Origin: RGIG1681 sp964646345 | GTDB lineage: Bacteria; Bacillota; Clostridia; Christensenellales; UBA1242 | Direction of reading: 5' to 3' | NCBI GenBank assembly: GCA_964646345.1 | Contig: CAZYDU010000007.1 | Span: 1 to 47,192 of the forward strand | Length of the DNA stretch: 47,192 nucleotides | Shown: positions 1 through 8,493 of the stretch, in pieces | How the letters are laid out: every line of letters begins with the position of its first letter | Numbering within the stretch: position 1 is the first letter of the stretch | The notes under the pieces: model-generated | The model's input: the letters and a program-made list of their open reading frames with translations, nothing else | The model's database searches: none | Told to the model about the DNA's origin: nothing | Made by a program: the position numbers and the translations under genes

Positions 1-2
1 TC

Positions 3-356
3 ATTGACTACCTAAAAGAATACGAAGCATGGTGGCTAAACCAAAAGAAATATCTAGGAGATCGCCTTGGTAACACGGACAGGTTGTTCTGCACAGAAGA
101 TGGCACAGACATATCCCCTGGATTATTTAGAGTGTGGCTACAAAAAACACTAATAAAAGCAGGATTGCCAAAAGTAACTCTCCACTCACTTCGCCATACA
201 AACATCACATTGCAACTGGTTGCAGGAGTGGATATGAAAACAGTGTCTGCCCGTGCAGGCCACTCAAAAGCCTCCACCACCAGCGACTTTTATAGCCACT
301 TCATAAAGAACTCAGACATCCATGCAAGTGAGGTAATTAATAAAATTTTCGAATAA
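3..356 (+). CDS. Tyrosine recombinase/integrase, C-terminal part (truncated by window edge)
   Basis: The reading frame is open from the window edge to TAA at 354-356, so only the last 117 residues are visible. They contain the C-terminal catalytic block of a phage-type tyrosine recombinase: the H-x-x-R box (HSLRH), a GHSKASTT segment carrying the second conserved His, and a Tyr about ten residues later (SDFYSH) that would be the nucleophile. The first catalytic Arg lies outside the window. Such enzymes cut and rejoin att sites of integrative elements and prophages. The first 300 bases are visibly richer in G+C than the DNA that follows, which suggests foreign origin. A terminator follows directly. 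The nearby tRNA-Arg 3' end (1500) is a plausible target, but this is inference. Confidence 0.9.
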   Translation: MDYLKEYEAWWLNQKKYLGDRLGNTDRLFCTEDGTDISPGLFRVWLQKTLIKAGLPKVTLHSLRHTNITLQLVAGVDMKTVSARAGHSKASTTSDFYSHFIKNSDIHASEVINKIFE

Positions 357-357
357 G

Positions 358-386
358 AAAAGCACTCTAAATGAGTGCTTTTCTTA
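358..386 (+). terminator. Rho-independent terminator of the integrase gene
   Basis: Perfect 10-bp stem (358-367 with 373-382, arm AAAAGCACTC), 5-base loop, then TTCTT. It starts two bases after the stop codon. Confidence 0.85.
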
Positions 387-442
387 AAAAATAAGATCTT
401 GTAAAATATTTGTACATTTGTTCGATATGTTGTGTTTTTTGC

Positions 443-471
443 TTGACATATGTAATGATTTATACTAAACT
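443..471 (+). promoter_or_regulatory. Sigma-A-type promoter of the miniprotein/HEPN cassette
   Basis: TTGACA (443-448), 17-base spacer, TAAACT (466-471). It is the only good promoter between the integrase terminator and the gene at 642, which implies a leader of about 160 bases. Confidence 0.55.
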
Positions 472-477
472 TCATGT

Positions 478-641
478 GAAATAAAAAAGACCTTTAGCGG
501 CAACTAAAAGTCGAAGAGCAATAGAAACAGATTGAGTGTTTATATTGACAATATTACTATACACTTTTTCTGTTCCTGTTGTCAACTATTTTTTGTCAAT
601 AGGATTTTTTTATTACCACAGAAAAAGGAGGATGTATAGAA
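478..641 (+). other. Long untranslated leader with hairpin and repeated TTGTCAA words
   Basis: No gene is seen here. The leader holds an imperfect hairpin at about 491-514 (GACCTTTAG against CTAAAAGTC, loop CGGCAA) and a 9-bp inverted repeat, TATTGACAA at 543-551 against TTGTCAATA at 593-601, with another TTGTCAA word at about 579. These could be an operator or a structured leader; I recognise no known riboswitch. A strong Shine-Dalgarno (AAAGGAGG, 624-631) closes the region. Confidence 0.35.
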
Positions 642-776
642 ATGGCATGTAAATCGAGTTGTAGAAGAACCTCTAAATCGGTTGCTTCTAAGGCCTCTTC
701 TATCCTAAGGAATGGAAGAACAAGTAGCAAAACTAAAAGCGTTGCTGCATCTGCATTAAGTCAAAGAAAAAAATAG
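642..776 (+). CDS. 44-residue Ser/Lys/Ala-rich miniprotein
   Basis: A short ORF starting with ATG at 642, 10 bases after AAAGGAGG (624-631), and ending with TAG at 776. It is basic and rich in Ser, Lys and Ala, with two Cys near the N-terminus. Its pattern (SVASKAS..LR.G, then KSVAASALSQ and a basic tail) resembles short hypothetical proteins I have seen in bacterial genomic islands, whose C-terminal block reads like K-S-[VL]-A-[AG]-S-[AV]-L-S-Q; that likeness is from memory and not searched. The stop codon lies inside the ribosome binding site of the HEPN gene (786), so the two are surely co-transcribed and probably translationally coupled. Function unknown; it may be a partner or antitoxin-like modulator of the next protein. 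Confidence 0.75.
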   Translation: MACKSSCRRTSKSVASKASSILRNGRTSSKTKSVAASALSQRKK

Positions 777-785
777 GAGAAAACA

Positions 786-1460
786 ATGGACAAAATAATT
801 ACAAGGCTAGACCAGTTAATTAAATTTTGCTCATCTTCTTCAAATAGATATAGTGAATGTATTTATGAAATTGACGGATTAACTCTTTCAATTGCAGGAA
901 AAAATAGTGATATTTACAAAAACTTATGTAGTGTGTACAAAAGCAGTATTTACGAACATGAAAAAATGCACTATTTGGTTGGAATTCTTGCTTCTTTGAA
1001 AAATGAGTTAATAATTAACGGTATTAAAAAAGATACAAAAGATGATATTATTGATCATTTACATGAATTAATAATAAAATCATCTTTGAAAAAATATGAA
1101 GATGGTCATTATTCAGACGCTGTAGAATCTGCAATAAAAGAAATAAATGATCGTCTAAAAAAATTGTATCGAAAATACAAAAATGAAGAAAAAGATGGTG
1201 CAGATTTATTCGCATTAGTCTTTAACAGTGACGAAACAAAAGCATTATTAAAAATAAACGACATGTCGACAATCTCTGGCAAGGATGAACAAGAGGGTTA
1301 TAGATTTTTGTTTATGGGCGCTTGGAAAGGTATTCGAAATCCCAAAGCTCATGTAAATACATACCTTTCAAAAGAACAGGCTTATAAGAGGTTAATTTTC
1401 ACTTCAATGCTTATGGAAAAAATTGATGAAGCAATTAGATACACTGGTCTAACAGAATGA
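786..1460 (+). CDS. HEPN-type protein of the TIGR02391/Hypoth_Ymh family
   Basis: 224 residues. The C-terminal half matches what I know of the TIGR02391 (Hypoth_Ymh, PF09509) family: a GHYSDAVESA segment (107-116), an SGKDEQEGYRFLF stretch (164-176) and a GIRNPKAH motif (182-189). R184-N-P-K-A-H189 is an R-x4-H motif with a polar residue after Arg, the signature of HEPN-fold ribonucleases used in toxin-antitoxin and abortive-infection systems. The N-terminal half is helical and unassigned. TAGGAGA precedes the start and overlaps the stop of the 44-aa gene. With the adjacent integrase this looks like cargo of a mobile element. RNase activity and a defence role are inference from the fold; the family has no settled function that I know. 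Confidence 0.8.
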   Translation: MDKIITRLDQLIKFCSSSSNRYSECIYEIDGLTLSIAGKNSDIYKNLCSVYKSSIYEHEKMHYLVGILASLKNELIINGIKKDTKDDIIDHLHELIIKSSLKKYEDGHYSDAVESAIKEINDRLKKLYRKYKNEEKDGADLFALVFNSDETKALLKINDMSTISGKDEQEGYRFLFMGAWKGIRNPKAHVNTYLSKEQAYKRLIFTSMLMEKIDEAIRYTGLTE

Positions 1461-1461
1461 T

Positions 1462-1490
1462 AAAAGACGACTAAATAAGTCGTCTTTTTC
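1462..1490 (+). terminator. Terminator after the HEPN gene, usable from both strands
   Basis: 11-bp perfect stem (AAAAGACGACT at 1462-1472 with its complement at 1478-1488) and a T-run. On the minus strand the same hairpin lies just downstream of the tRNA-Arg gene and is followed by TTTT. Confidence 0.85.
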
Positions 1491-1499
1491 ATTGCAAAT

Positions 1500-1576
<77 letters not shown>

Positions 1577-2160
1577 ATATTTAGTTTTTTAATGGTTTTG
1601 GTGCACTTTGGGTGCAAATTGTGGTTGGGTGAATTTGTTGTGATTGTGAAATGTCCGTGTTTTAGGGCTGTTTAGAGAGTTTGTTTTAGTCCAAGTCGGT
1701 ACTTAGGAGGGGTTTGTAATATCCACTTTACTATGGGAACATATTTTTACACAGGCTTAGTATAACACCTAAGATTGTAAAAATCAAGTTAATCGGAAAG
1801 ACGTTTTTTAATTCTTGAATTAAAAGATATCTTTGCATATAAAAAATATAAGCAACTCTAAATTAGCAAAAATCCGCTCGCATCCTAGTATCAAAAAGAT
1901 TATTACCAATCGCAAACAAAAATCAATGCCACCAACAATAACAAATCCATTCACAATTTCCAACCTGAAATAATTTCTAAATATCAACAAGACAAACAAA
2001 TTCGCCACAAATAAAAAATTTTCAGTTCTTGTATTTCCATTTCACATCTCAACATAAAACCAATTAAACACTGTAATCAAAACAACAAAACTCAACATCA
2101 ATAATCAAGTTATTTCATATTCTCTATTAATTTAAACTTGAGTATAATTATTTTAAATAA
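1577..2160. other. About 0.6-kb AT-rich intergenic region without a gene
   Basis: No reading frame here has a ribosome binding site or recognisable protein. At 1743-1784 there is an imperfect hairpin: ATTTTTAC (1743-1750) pairs with GTAAAAAT (1777-1784) and CTTAG (1756-1760) with CTAAG (1769-1773). It lacks a T-run, so it is not a convincing terminator. Near 1598-1621 are TTGGTGCA and GGTGCAA words resembling the tRNA 3' end. It may be scarred DNA from past insertions, but nothing definite can be assigned. Confidence 0.5.
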
Positions 2161-2189
2161 TTGCATTTAGCATAAAGAAGTGATATATT
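2161..2189 (+). promoter_or_regulatory. Promoter of the DrrAB-like exporter operon
   Basis: TTGCAT (2161-2166), 17-base spacer, TATATT (2184-2189), followed by TAAGGAG (2204-2210) and ATG at 2217. Confidence 0.6.
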
Positions 2190-2216
2190 TGTCTTGTAAA
2201 AAATAAGGAGTTTTTA

Positions 2217-3128
2217 ATGGATAATATTATAGAAATTAAAAATTTACACAAAAGTTTTGGCGAAGTTCATGCAGTAAATAACCTTAGCATTAATGTAAAA
2301 AAAGGTCAACTATTTGCATTTTTAGGACTTAATGGTGCAGGTAAAAGCACAACCATTTCAATAATGTGTGGACAACAAACAAAGGACTCTGGCGAAATTG
2401 TTATTAATGGCACAAACCTAGATGAAGACTTAAACAAAGTAAAATCTGAAATTGGCATAGTTTTTCAATTTTCAGTTCTCGACAAGGTCTTATCAGTTTA
2501 CGACAACCTAAAATCTAGAGCTAGCTTATACGGACTTAATAAAACACAATTTAGCCAAAGATTAAACGAGCTCGACAAACTATTAAACATAAAACCTTTA
2601 TTAAAAAGAGCATTTGGCAAACTTTCAGGTGGCGAAAAACGCAGAGTTGATTTTGCAAGAGCTTTGTTAAATAACCCAAAAATTCTAATTTTAGACGAAC
2701 CAACAACTGGACTCGACCCCCAAACAAGAAAAAACGTTTGGAATGTAATTAATAAACTACGAAAAGATAATGAAATTACCGTATTTTTAACAACTCATTA
2801 TATGGAAGAAACCACTGATGCGGATTACGTTGTAATTCTCGATAAAGGCAAAATCGTTGCAGAAGGCACTCCTATTGAGCTGAAAAACAAATATACCGGT
2901 GACTTCATTATCTTGTATAACGTTAAAAAGGAAGATGTCGAAAATCTAAACTTACCTTATAAAAAAATTGCAGGTGGTTATAAAATTTCTATCGAAAACA
3001 CGCAAGCTGCAACCAACTTAATAAAAAAACACAGTGAACTTTTTTCCGACTTTGAAATAATAAAAGGAAATATGGACGATGTATTTTTAGCTTGCACCGG
3101 TAAGGAATTAAAGGGGGACAACTTATGA
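2217..3128 (+). CDS. ABC transporter ATP-binding protein, drug-exporter (DrrA) type
   Basis: 303 residues. The ATPase domain fills roughly the first 220: Walker A GLNGAGKST, signature LSGGEKRR, Walker B ILILDEPTTGLDP and the H-loop in TTHYMEE. A C-terminal extension of about 80 residues is typical of DrrA/CcmA-type ATPases that power ABC-2 exporters. It would hydrolyse ATP at the inner face of the membrane to drive the permease encoded next, whose ATG overlaps this stop (ATGA, 3125-3128). Start chosen at 2217 because TAAGGAG lies 6 bases upstream. The substrate cannot be told; hydrophobic drugs, antibiotics or lipids are usual for the family. Confidence 0.93.
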   Translation: MDNIIEIKNLHKSFGEVHAVNNLSINVKKGQLFAFLGLNGAGKSTTISIMCGQQTKDSGEIVINGTNLDEDLNKVKSEIGIVFQFSVLDKVLSVYDNLKSRASLYGLNKTQFSQRLNELDKLLNIKPLLKRAFGKLSGGEKRRVDFARALLNNPKILILDEPTTGLDPQTRKNVWNVINKLRKDNEITVFLTTHYMEETTDADYVVILDKGKIVAEGTPIELKNKYTGDFIILYNVKKEDVENLNLPYKKIAGGYKISIENTQAATNLIKKHSELFSDFEIIKGNMDDVFLACTGKELKGDNL

Positions 3129-4039
3129 CTTTATGGGCACTAATAAAGAGAAATACAAAAATATATTTCAAAGATAAGGGTGTATTTTTATCTTCCCTAA
3201 TCACTCCAATAATTTTATTGATTTTATTTATAACATTTTTAAAAAATGTCTACACTGACAGCATACTCGCACAACTTCCTGAAGGCACAACTTTGTCAAA
3301 TTCTCTACTCAACGGTTTTGCTGGAAGTTGGCTTATTTCATCAATACTTGCAACATCTTGCATAACAATAGCATTTTGTGCAAACATGATTATGGTTCAA
3401 GATAAAGTCACAGGCAGTTACATGGACTTATCAATAACACCAGTCAAGAAAACAACACTTAGCCTTAGCTATTATTTATCAACAGCTATAGTTACAGCGA
3501 TTGTATGTTATATCACTTTTGCAATCGGATTAATTTATCTAGCATTTGTTGGTTTTTACATGACATTTGCTGATATTTTACTTACAATCTTTGATATCGC
3601 TTTGCTTGTAATGTTTGGAACTGCCCTATCATCTATAGTTTGCATGTTTCTAAAAAGTCAAGGGGCAATTAGTGCAGTTGCAACACTTGTTAGCTCGATG
3701 TATGGTTTTATTTGTGGTGCATACATGCCGTTATCTCAATTTAGCGAAGGACTTAGAAATATTTTAATGTTCTTACCCGGAACTTACGGAACGGGACTAT
3801 TAAGAACCCCCATGATGAATGGAGTTTTAAAAGAGCTACAACTCCAAGGTTTGCCTTCCGCTGTGGTTACAAACATAAGCAAAGCCTTTGATGCAAATCT
3901 AACTTTCTTCGGAAAAAATGTTAGCGTACTTGCAATGTATTTAATAGTTATTCTTGCAGTTATAGTTTGTATTTCAATTTTTATACTATTAAATTTTGTC
4001 AAAAAAACATCAAAAAAATTAATCAGTAAAAAACGATAG
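3125..4039 (+). CDS. ABC-2 type membrane permease (DrrB-like)
   Basis: 304 residues with about six hydrophobic segments: one near 22-42, a cluster at 70-250 and a last one near 275-297. The layout and the central GAYMPLSQF-type segment fit ABC-2 permeases such as DrrB, YadH and NodJ. It overlaps the ATPase gene by 4 bases, so the two form a translationally coupled half-transporter pair, expected to work as a 2+2 complex in the cytoplasmic membrane. The C-terminus is short and strongly basic. The stop codon lies within the left arm of the terminator. Substrate unknown. Confidence 0.9.
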   Translation: MTLWALIKRNTKIYFKDKGVFLSSLITPIILLILFITFLKNVYTDSILAQLPEGTTLSNSLLNGFAGSWLISSILATSCITIAFCANMIMVQDKVTGSYMDLSITPVKKTTLSLSYYLSTAIVTAIVCYITFAIGLIYLAFVGFYMTFADILLTIFDIALLVMFGTALSSIVCMFLKSQGAISAVATLVSSMYGFICGAYMPLSQFSEGLRNILMFLPGTYGTGLLRTPMMNGVLKELQLQGLPSAVVTNISKAFDANLTFFGKNVSVLAMYLIVILAVIVCISIFILLNFVKKTSKKLISKKR

Positions 4040-4064
4040 CTTAATATAAGTTATCGTTTTTATT
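4028..4064 (+). terminator. Terminator of the ABC exporter operon
   Basis: Long stem of about 14-15 bp with one G-U pair (AAAACGATAGCTTA with TAAGTTATCGTTTT), overlapping the stop codon and ending in a T-rich tail. Confidence 0.85.
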
Positions 4065-4149
4065 TACTCAATTTCAATCTTAGAAAAATCTTTTATAATT
4101 TGTATTTATATTTTATATTCCTTTCTTAACCATGACTTGCAAATTTACT

Positions 4150-4178
4150 TTGAAAGTAAAAATTTTATATAATATAAT
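4150..4178 (+). promoter_or_regulatory. Promoter of fbp
   Basis: TTGAAA (4150-4155), 17-base spacer, TATAAT (4173-4178). It lies inside the frame extension that starts at ATG 4132, so that upstream ATG cannot be on the transcript and the start at 4207 is favoured. Confidence 0.75.
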
Positions 4179-4206
4179 ATTATTAGCAAATTATAAAAGG
4201 ATTATT

Positions 4207-6036
4207 ATGGAAATAGAAAAATACAATAGTATAATGAATAAGTTTTTCAAATCGCCAAACGAAGCAATTAGCGAAATAATAAACTTGCAAGCAATATTAA
4301 ACCTGCCAAAAGGCACAGAACATTTTTTAAGTGACCTTCACGGTGAGTCTGACACATTTATTCATATTTTGAAAAACGCATCAGGAGTCATTAGACTAAA
4401 AATTGAATCAATTTTTAAAACCTATATGACAAACGGCGAAATTCAAGATTTGTTAACATTAATCTACTACCCTGAAGAACGCATAAGACTCACAAAACAA
4501 AACGAGAAAGACATGTCGGGTTGGTACAAAAAAACATTGCTTAACCTAATAAAAGTATTGCGTGAAATTTCAAGCAAGTATACAAGAAGTAAAGTTAGAA
4601 AAGCACTACCATCTGATTACGCTTACATAATGGACGAACTAATCAACATGACCGTTGATGCAAACAAAGAAAGTTATTACGAAAATATTTTAAACAGCAT
4701 CATTGAGCTTAATGAAGGCGACAATTTTATCATTGCTCTCTGCCAAGTAATACAAAGACTCGCCATCGACCATCTGCACATTATCGGAGATATTTACGAC
4801 AGGGGCAAAGGTCCAGACATTATCCTTGATAGACTCATGTATTATCATTCCCTTGATATTCAATGGGGCAACCACGATATTCTGTGGCTGGGTGCATTTT
4901 TAGGAAACCTACCATGCATCGCAAATGTTATTCGAATTAATTGTGGATATAACAACCTTAGCATTTTAGAAAGTTCATATGGTATAAATCTTCGAGCATT
5001 AGAAACGTATGCTCTAAAACATTATGCAAATGACGATTGCAAAAACTTTAAAATAAAAGACTTAAACAACAATTCAAATCCTTTTGATGATGTTGGGTTG
5101 TTATCCAAAATGTACAAAGCGATTACCGTTTTGCAGTTTAAGCTTGAAAATGTAATAATAAAACACCACCCCGAATGGGAAATGGACGATAGAATTTTAT
5201 TAAAAGAAGAACTCACAAAAGAAGACCTGTCTTTAATCAATATTTTGAAGCAAGAATTTATGCAAAGCAAGAGACTAAAAGAGCACATTTCATTTTTGAT
5301 GCGTAAGGCAAGTATGTATCTAGTTTACAACAATAACCTGTTGATGCATAGTTGTGTTCCAACAAACAAAGATGGAACTTTTACAAAAGTCAAAATTGGA
5401 GAAAACTATTACAGCGGTAAAGCTCTTTATGATAAATGCAATGAAATCGTGCTAAACGCATACACAAACAAAGATAAGTATTCATTGGATTATATTTGGT
5501 ATCTATGGTGCGGTAAAAATTCCCCATTGTTTGGCAGAGACGTCATGAGAACCTACGAAACATATATGCTCGGAAAAAAAGTTAAAGAGAATAAAAACCC
5601 ATATTACAATTACATTAAAAATGAAGCATTTTGTGATAAAGTTTTAGCTGAATTTGGAATATATGGCGAATATTCTCATATAATCAATGGGCACATGCCA
5701 GTAAAAGTTATTGACGGAGAAAAACCAATTAGCGGAAATGGAAAACATATAGTTATTGATGGCGGATTATCAAAAGCATATCACAAACACACAGGAATTG
5801 GCGGTTACACCTTGATGTCAAACTCACATGGCTTATATCTTACTACACATGCACCTTTCTGCAAAATCAAAGAAGCCATTGAGCGAAAAATTGATTTACA
5901 TTCTGAAACATCAGAAATTCAAAAATATAAAACACGCATTAAAGTTAAAGATACTGACAACGGCAAACTTCTCCAAGACCAAATTGACGTTCTAAAACTA
6001 TATTTAAAAAACTATTATCACATGGATATACAATAA
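4207..6036 (+). CDS. fbp: Fructose-1,6-bisphosphatase, class III
   Basis: 609 residues, close to the 640-670 usual for the Firmicutes class III enzyme. It hydrolyses fructose-1,6-bisphosphate to fructose-6-phosphate in gluconeogenesis. The metallophosphatase motifs are in order: SDLHGES near 42, GDIYDRG near 200, GNHD near 220, then INGHMPVK and IDGGLSKAYH in the C-terminal part. Start chosen at 4207, preceded by AAAAGG six bases upstream; an in-frame ATG at 4132 lies upstream of the promoter boxes and is rejected. It is monocistronic, between its own promoter and a strong bidirectional terminator. Together with transketolase at 8494 it supplies hexose and pentose phosphates. Confidence 0.96.
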   Translation: MEIEKYNSIMNKFFKSPNEAISEIINLQAILNLPKGTEHFLSDLHGESDTFIHILKNASGVIRLKIESIFKTYMTNGEIQDLLTLIYYPEERIRLTKQNEKDMSGWYKKTLLNLIKVLREISSKYTRSKVRKALPSDYAYIMDELINMTVDANKESYYENILNSIIELNEGDNFIIALCQVIQRLAIDHLHIIGDIYDRGKGPDIILDRLMYYHSLDIQWGNHDILWLGAFLGNLPCIANVIRINCGYNNLSILESSYGINLRALETYALKHYANDDCKNFKIKDLNNNSNPFDDVGLLSKMYKAITVLQFKLENVIIKHHPEWEMDDRILLKEELTKEDLSLINILKQEFMQSKRLKEHISFLMRKASMYLVYNNNLLMHSCVPTNKDGTFTKVKIGENYYSGKALYDKCNEIVLNAYTNKDKYSLDYIWYLWCGKNSPLFGRDVMRTYETYMLGKKVKENKNPYYNYIKNEAFCDKVLAEFGIYGEYSHIINGHMPVKVIDGEKPISGNGKHIVIDGGLSKAYHKHTGIGGYTLMSNSHGLYLTTHAPFCKIKEAIERKIDLHSETSEIQKYKTRIKVKDTDNGKLLQDQIDVLKLYLKNYYHMDIQ

Positions 6037-6038
6037 TA

Positions 6039-6086
6039 AAAAGCAGATAAAACTATCAAAATAGATAATTTTACCTGCTTTTTTGC
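6039..6086. terminator. Bidirectional terminator between fbp and the CorC-like gene
   Basis: Stem of about 19 bp with two internal mismatches (6039-6057 with 6064-6082), flanked by A-runs and T-runs on both sides, between two convergent genes. Confidence 0.85.
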
Positions 6087-6108
6087 TATTTTTTATTGAT
6101 TTTTGCGT

Positions 6109-7461
6109 TTAATCTTCACTTTTTTGTTCACGTCTTTCTATGGTTAAGATAACCTTTAAAATCCTGTTATCTTCCACTTCATCAACAACAAATGTTAAAT
6201 CCGCAATCATAGATATATATTCATTTTTCTCATTTAAAACATCGTCAACAGCTGTGATTTTAACAGTTGTTCCCTGTTCTGGAACACTTTCAGAAAGCTC
6301 ATAAATCATACCAGCAACAGACGGATAAGTTGTTTCTGGTAAATGCTCTATCTTTAAAATTTCAAACAAACTCTCGACTGAAATATCCGCTTTCACACTA
6401 TATTTATCTTCAGCAAGCTTTAAAACTGGAGCATCTTCGGTGTCATCATGTTCGTCATAAATTTCGCCGACCATTTCTTCTAGTGCATCTTCCATTGTAA
6501 CAAGTCCACTAGTTCCACCAAACTCATCAATAACGATTGCTAAATGTTTTTGAGATTTTTGCATATTTTGGATAAGTTCATCAACCTTCATAGCTTTTGT
6601 AACTTTTAAAGGTTCTTGCATAATCTTTGCAAGCTCGAATTTTCCACCAGTATATTGCAAGCTAACAAAATCTTTAAAGTTTAAAACACCAACAATATTA
6701 TCCTTGTCGCCATCATAAACAGGTATTCTTGAGTATTGATATTCAATAAACAATTCCTTAATTTCTTTTTCAGTTGCATCAATCGGCAAGGCAATCATGT
6801 CAACTCTTGGAACTAAAATATCATGCACGGTTTTTTCTGAAATATTCAATGCACCATGAATTATACTAGCATTTTCGCTATCAAGCATACCTTGGTCTTC
6901 CATTGTATCAACTATATTTTCCAAATCATCTTCAGTTATTTTATTAACTTCCTTGTTTTTAAGCACGAGTTTTTGAAGTCCCAAAAATGGCAAAGCTACG
7001 ATAAAAATAACTTTTAAAAACACATATACTGCCCCGCTAAACTTTAAAACATATTTTTCAGGATTATGTTTTGCATAGCTCTTAGGCAATATTTCGCCAA
7101 AAATCAAGATAACTATCGTCATAATAATTGTGTTTAAGACATTTGCGAGTGTTGCATCGGCAATAAGTTTTGAAAATAGATACGCACAAAGTGTTGTGTT
7201 TGCAATGTTAACAAGGTTATTACCAACTAAAAAACTAACTAACGCAACATCAAAATGGTCAATAACATATTGTGCTCTCCTTGCACCTTTTCTTTTTTCA
7301 TCAACAAAGTTTCTAATATGCATAGTATTAACAGATGAAAATGCTGTCTCGCTTGCCGAAAAGAATGCAGATAGAATTATCAAAATAACAATAAAAACTA
7401 AACTAATCAAATTGCTAACATTTAAATTTGTTGTTAATAAAAATGAAAACCACGGGTTCAT
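6109..7461 (-). CDS. CNNM/CorC (HlyC)-family membrane protein with CBS pair
   Basis: 450 residues with the standard three-part layout. First comes a DUF21/CNNM transmembrane domain with about four helices in residues 15-155. Next is a CBS-domain pair (about 215-340) with VPRVDMIALP and YSRIPVYD blocks and the highly conserved DEFGGTSGLVTMEDALEE motif. Last is a C-terminal CorC/HlyC domain with acidic residues. Relatives have been linked to Mg2+ or other divalent cation efflux; haemolysin naming is historical. TTAGGAG lies 11 bases before the ATG at 7461, a somewhat long spacing. It is transcribed alone, convergent with fbp and divergent from the RNA methyltransferase gene. Confidence 0.93.
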   Translation of the reverse strand: MNPWFSFLLTTNLNVSNLISLVFIVILIILSAFFSASETAFSSVNTMHIRNFVDEKRKGARRAQYVIDHFDVALVSFLVGNNLVNIANTTLCAYLFSKLIADATLANVLNTIIMTIVILIFGEILPKSYAKHNPEKYVLKFSGAVYVFLKVIFIVALPFLGLQKLVLKNKEVNKITEDDLENIVDTMEDQGMLDSENASIIHGALNISEKTVHDILVPRVDMIALPIDATEKEIKELFIEYQYSRIPVYDGDKDNIVGVLNFKDFVSLQYTGGKFELAKIMQEPLKVTKAMKVDELIQNMQKSQKHLAIVIDEFGGTSGLVTMEDALEEMVGEIYDEHDDTEDAPVLKLAEDKYSVKADISVESLFEILKIEHLPETTYPSVAGMIYELSESVPEQGTTVKITAVDDVLNEKNEYISMIADLTFVVDEVEDNRILKVILTIERREQKSED

Positions 7462-7494
7462 ATAATAATAAATCTCCTAAGAAAATATATTAAT

Positions 7495-7523
7495 ATTATA
7501 TATCATCATGTTAAATTTGTAAA
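7495..7523 (-). promoter_or_regulatory. Promoter of the CNNM/CorC gene
   Basis: On the minus strand: TTTACA (7523-7518), 17-base spacer, TATAAT (7500-7495), about 33 bases before the ATG. Confidence 0.7.
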
Positions 7524-7570
7524 TAGTTTTAGAATTTATATCAAAATTAATAAGCTTAGTCAAGATAAAA

Positions 7571-7599
7571 TTGACAATTTATTTTAACTATTATAAACT
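7571..7599 (+). promoter_or_regulatory. Promoter of the RNA methyltransferase/transketolase operon
   Basis: TTGACA (7571-7576) followed by TATAAA (7592-7597, spacing 15) or TAAACT (7594-7599, spacing 17). The gene starts at 7618 after TTGGAGA. Confidence 0.6.
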
Positions 7600-7617
7600 A
7601 TTATTGGAGAAAATAAA

Positions 7618-8484
7618 ATGGATATAAATACCCTTAAACAAAAGATTTTACTAAAATCATTTAATTGTGGAATATCATCAAATGAAGTAAATGATGTTAA
7701 ACTACTTGTCGAGAACAAACTCAAAAATACAAACAAATTTGTGTGTGAAGGTCTTTGGGCGGTTGATAAACTTATTGAAAAAAATATCCCAGTGACTGAA
7801 TTTTTCTTTAATATTGACAAAATCAATTCAGGCAAAATATCAGAAAAAGAACTCGAAAAAATCGCAAAAATGGTTAATTTTTCCCATAAAAGCTATATAA
7901 TTTCTGAAAAAGCCTGCAAAAAAATCAGCGACCGTGATGGATATGACGAATATTTTATAGTTGCCGAGCAACCTCAATATTCACTAGATTCAATCAAAAA
8001 AATGTTTGATGGAAAAGATAATGTTTTAGCTATCGTCATGGACGGACTTGAACAACCAGGAAATATTGGTGCAATACTAAGATCATTTGATTGTGCTGGT
8101 GGAGACTTTGCAATAGTAACCAACAGACAAGCAAAACTAACAAATAGTAGACTCGTTCGTTCAAGCCTTGGTGCAAGTTTTATGCTCCCTGTTCTTGAAG
8201 CAGAAATAGGCGATGTTCAGCAATGGTTAGAAAATAACAATTTTAAATGTATTGTAACAGACCTGCAAGCCAAAAATAGTTACCGTGAAGCTGATTATTC
8301 TGGTAGAATAGCAATAATTTCCGGAAACGAACACACTGGAATATCCGATTCTTGGCGACATTTAAAAAATAGCGAAAGTATAATCATTCCAATGCTTGGT
8401 TCTTGCGAATCATTAAATGTTGGATTTGCTTCAACTTTGGTTTCATATGAAGCGGGACTACAAAAATTTGATAATAAAAAATAA
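7618..8484 (+). CDS. SpoU/TrmH-family RNA 2'-O-methyltransferase
   Basis: 288 residues: an N-terminal substrate-binding domain (about 1-115) and a C-terminal SPOUT knot domain. SPOUT motif 1 is seen as QPGNIGAILRS, motif 2 as ISGNEHTGIS, and motif 3 as IPMLGSCESLNVGFA. The family methylates a ribose 2'-OH in rRNA or tRNA using S-adenosylmethionine. The last motif reads SLNVGFA where SLNVSVA is more usual. The transketolase gene follows after 9 bases, so the two share an operon. The RNA target cannot be deduced. Confidence 0.92.
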   Translation: MDINTLKQKILLKSFNCGISSNEVNDVKLLVENKLKNTNKFVCEGLWAVDKLIEKNIPVTEFFFNIDKINSGKISEKELEKIAKMVNFSHKSYIISEKACKKISDRDGYDEYFIVAEQPQYSLDSIKKMFDGKDNVLAIVMDGLEQPGNIGAILRSFDCAGGDFAIVTNRQAKLTNSRLVRSSLGASFMLPVLEAEIGDVQQWLENNNFKCIVTDLQAKNSYREADYSGRIAIISGNEHTGISDSWRHLKNSESIIIPMLGSCESLNVGFASTLVSYEAGLQKFDNKK

Positions 8485-8493
8485 GGAGAATTT

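Noticed and set aside
1598..1621. TTGGTGCA and GGTGCAA words near the tRNA, considered as att-site remnants or a second tRNA
   Set aside because: They lie on the 5' side of the tRNA, where att duplicates are not expected, and no T-arm or acceptor stem can be built with them.
1700..1720. CTTAGGAGG match to the tRNA-Arg anticodon region
   Set aside because: Only about nine bases long with no flanking cloverleaf; best taken as chance.
1820..2008. 62-residue minus-strand ORF in the gap
   Set aside because: No ribosome binding site, no promoter and no recognisable protein; composition fits chance in AT-rich DNA.
4132..4206. Upstream in-frame start giving a 634-residue fbp product
   Set aside because: The extension contains the -35 and -10 boxes (4150-4178), has no ribosome binding site and does not look like the family N-terminus; ATG 4207 has AAAAGG at good spacing.
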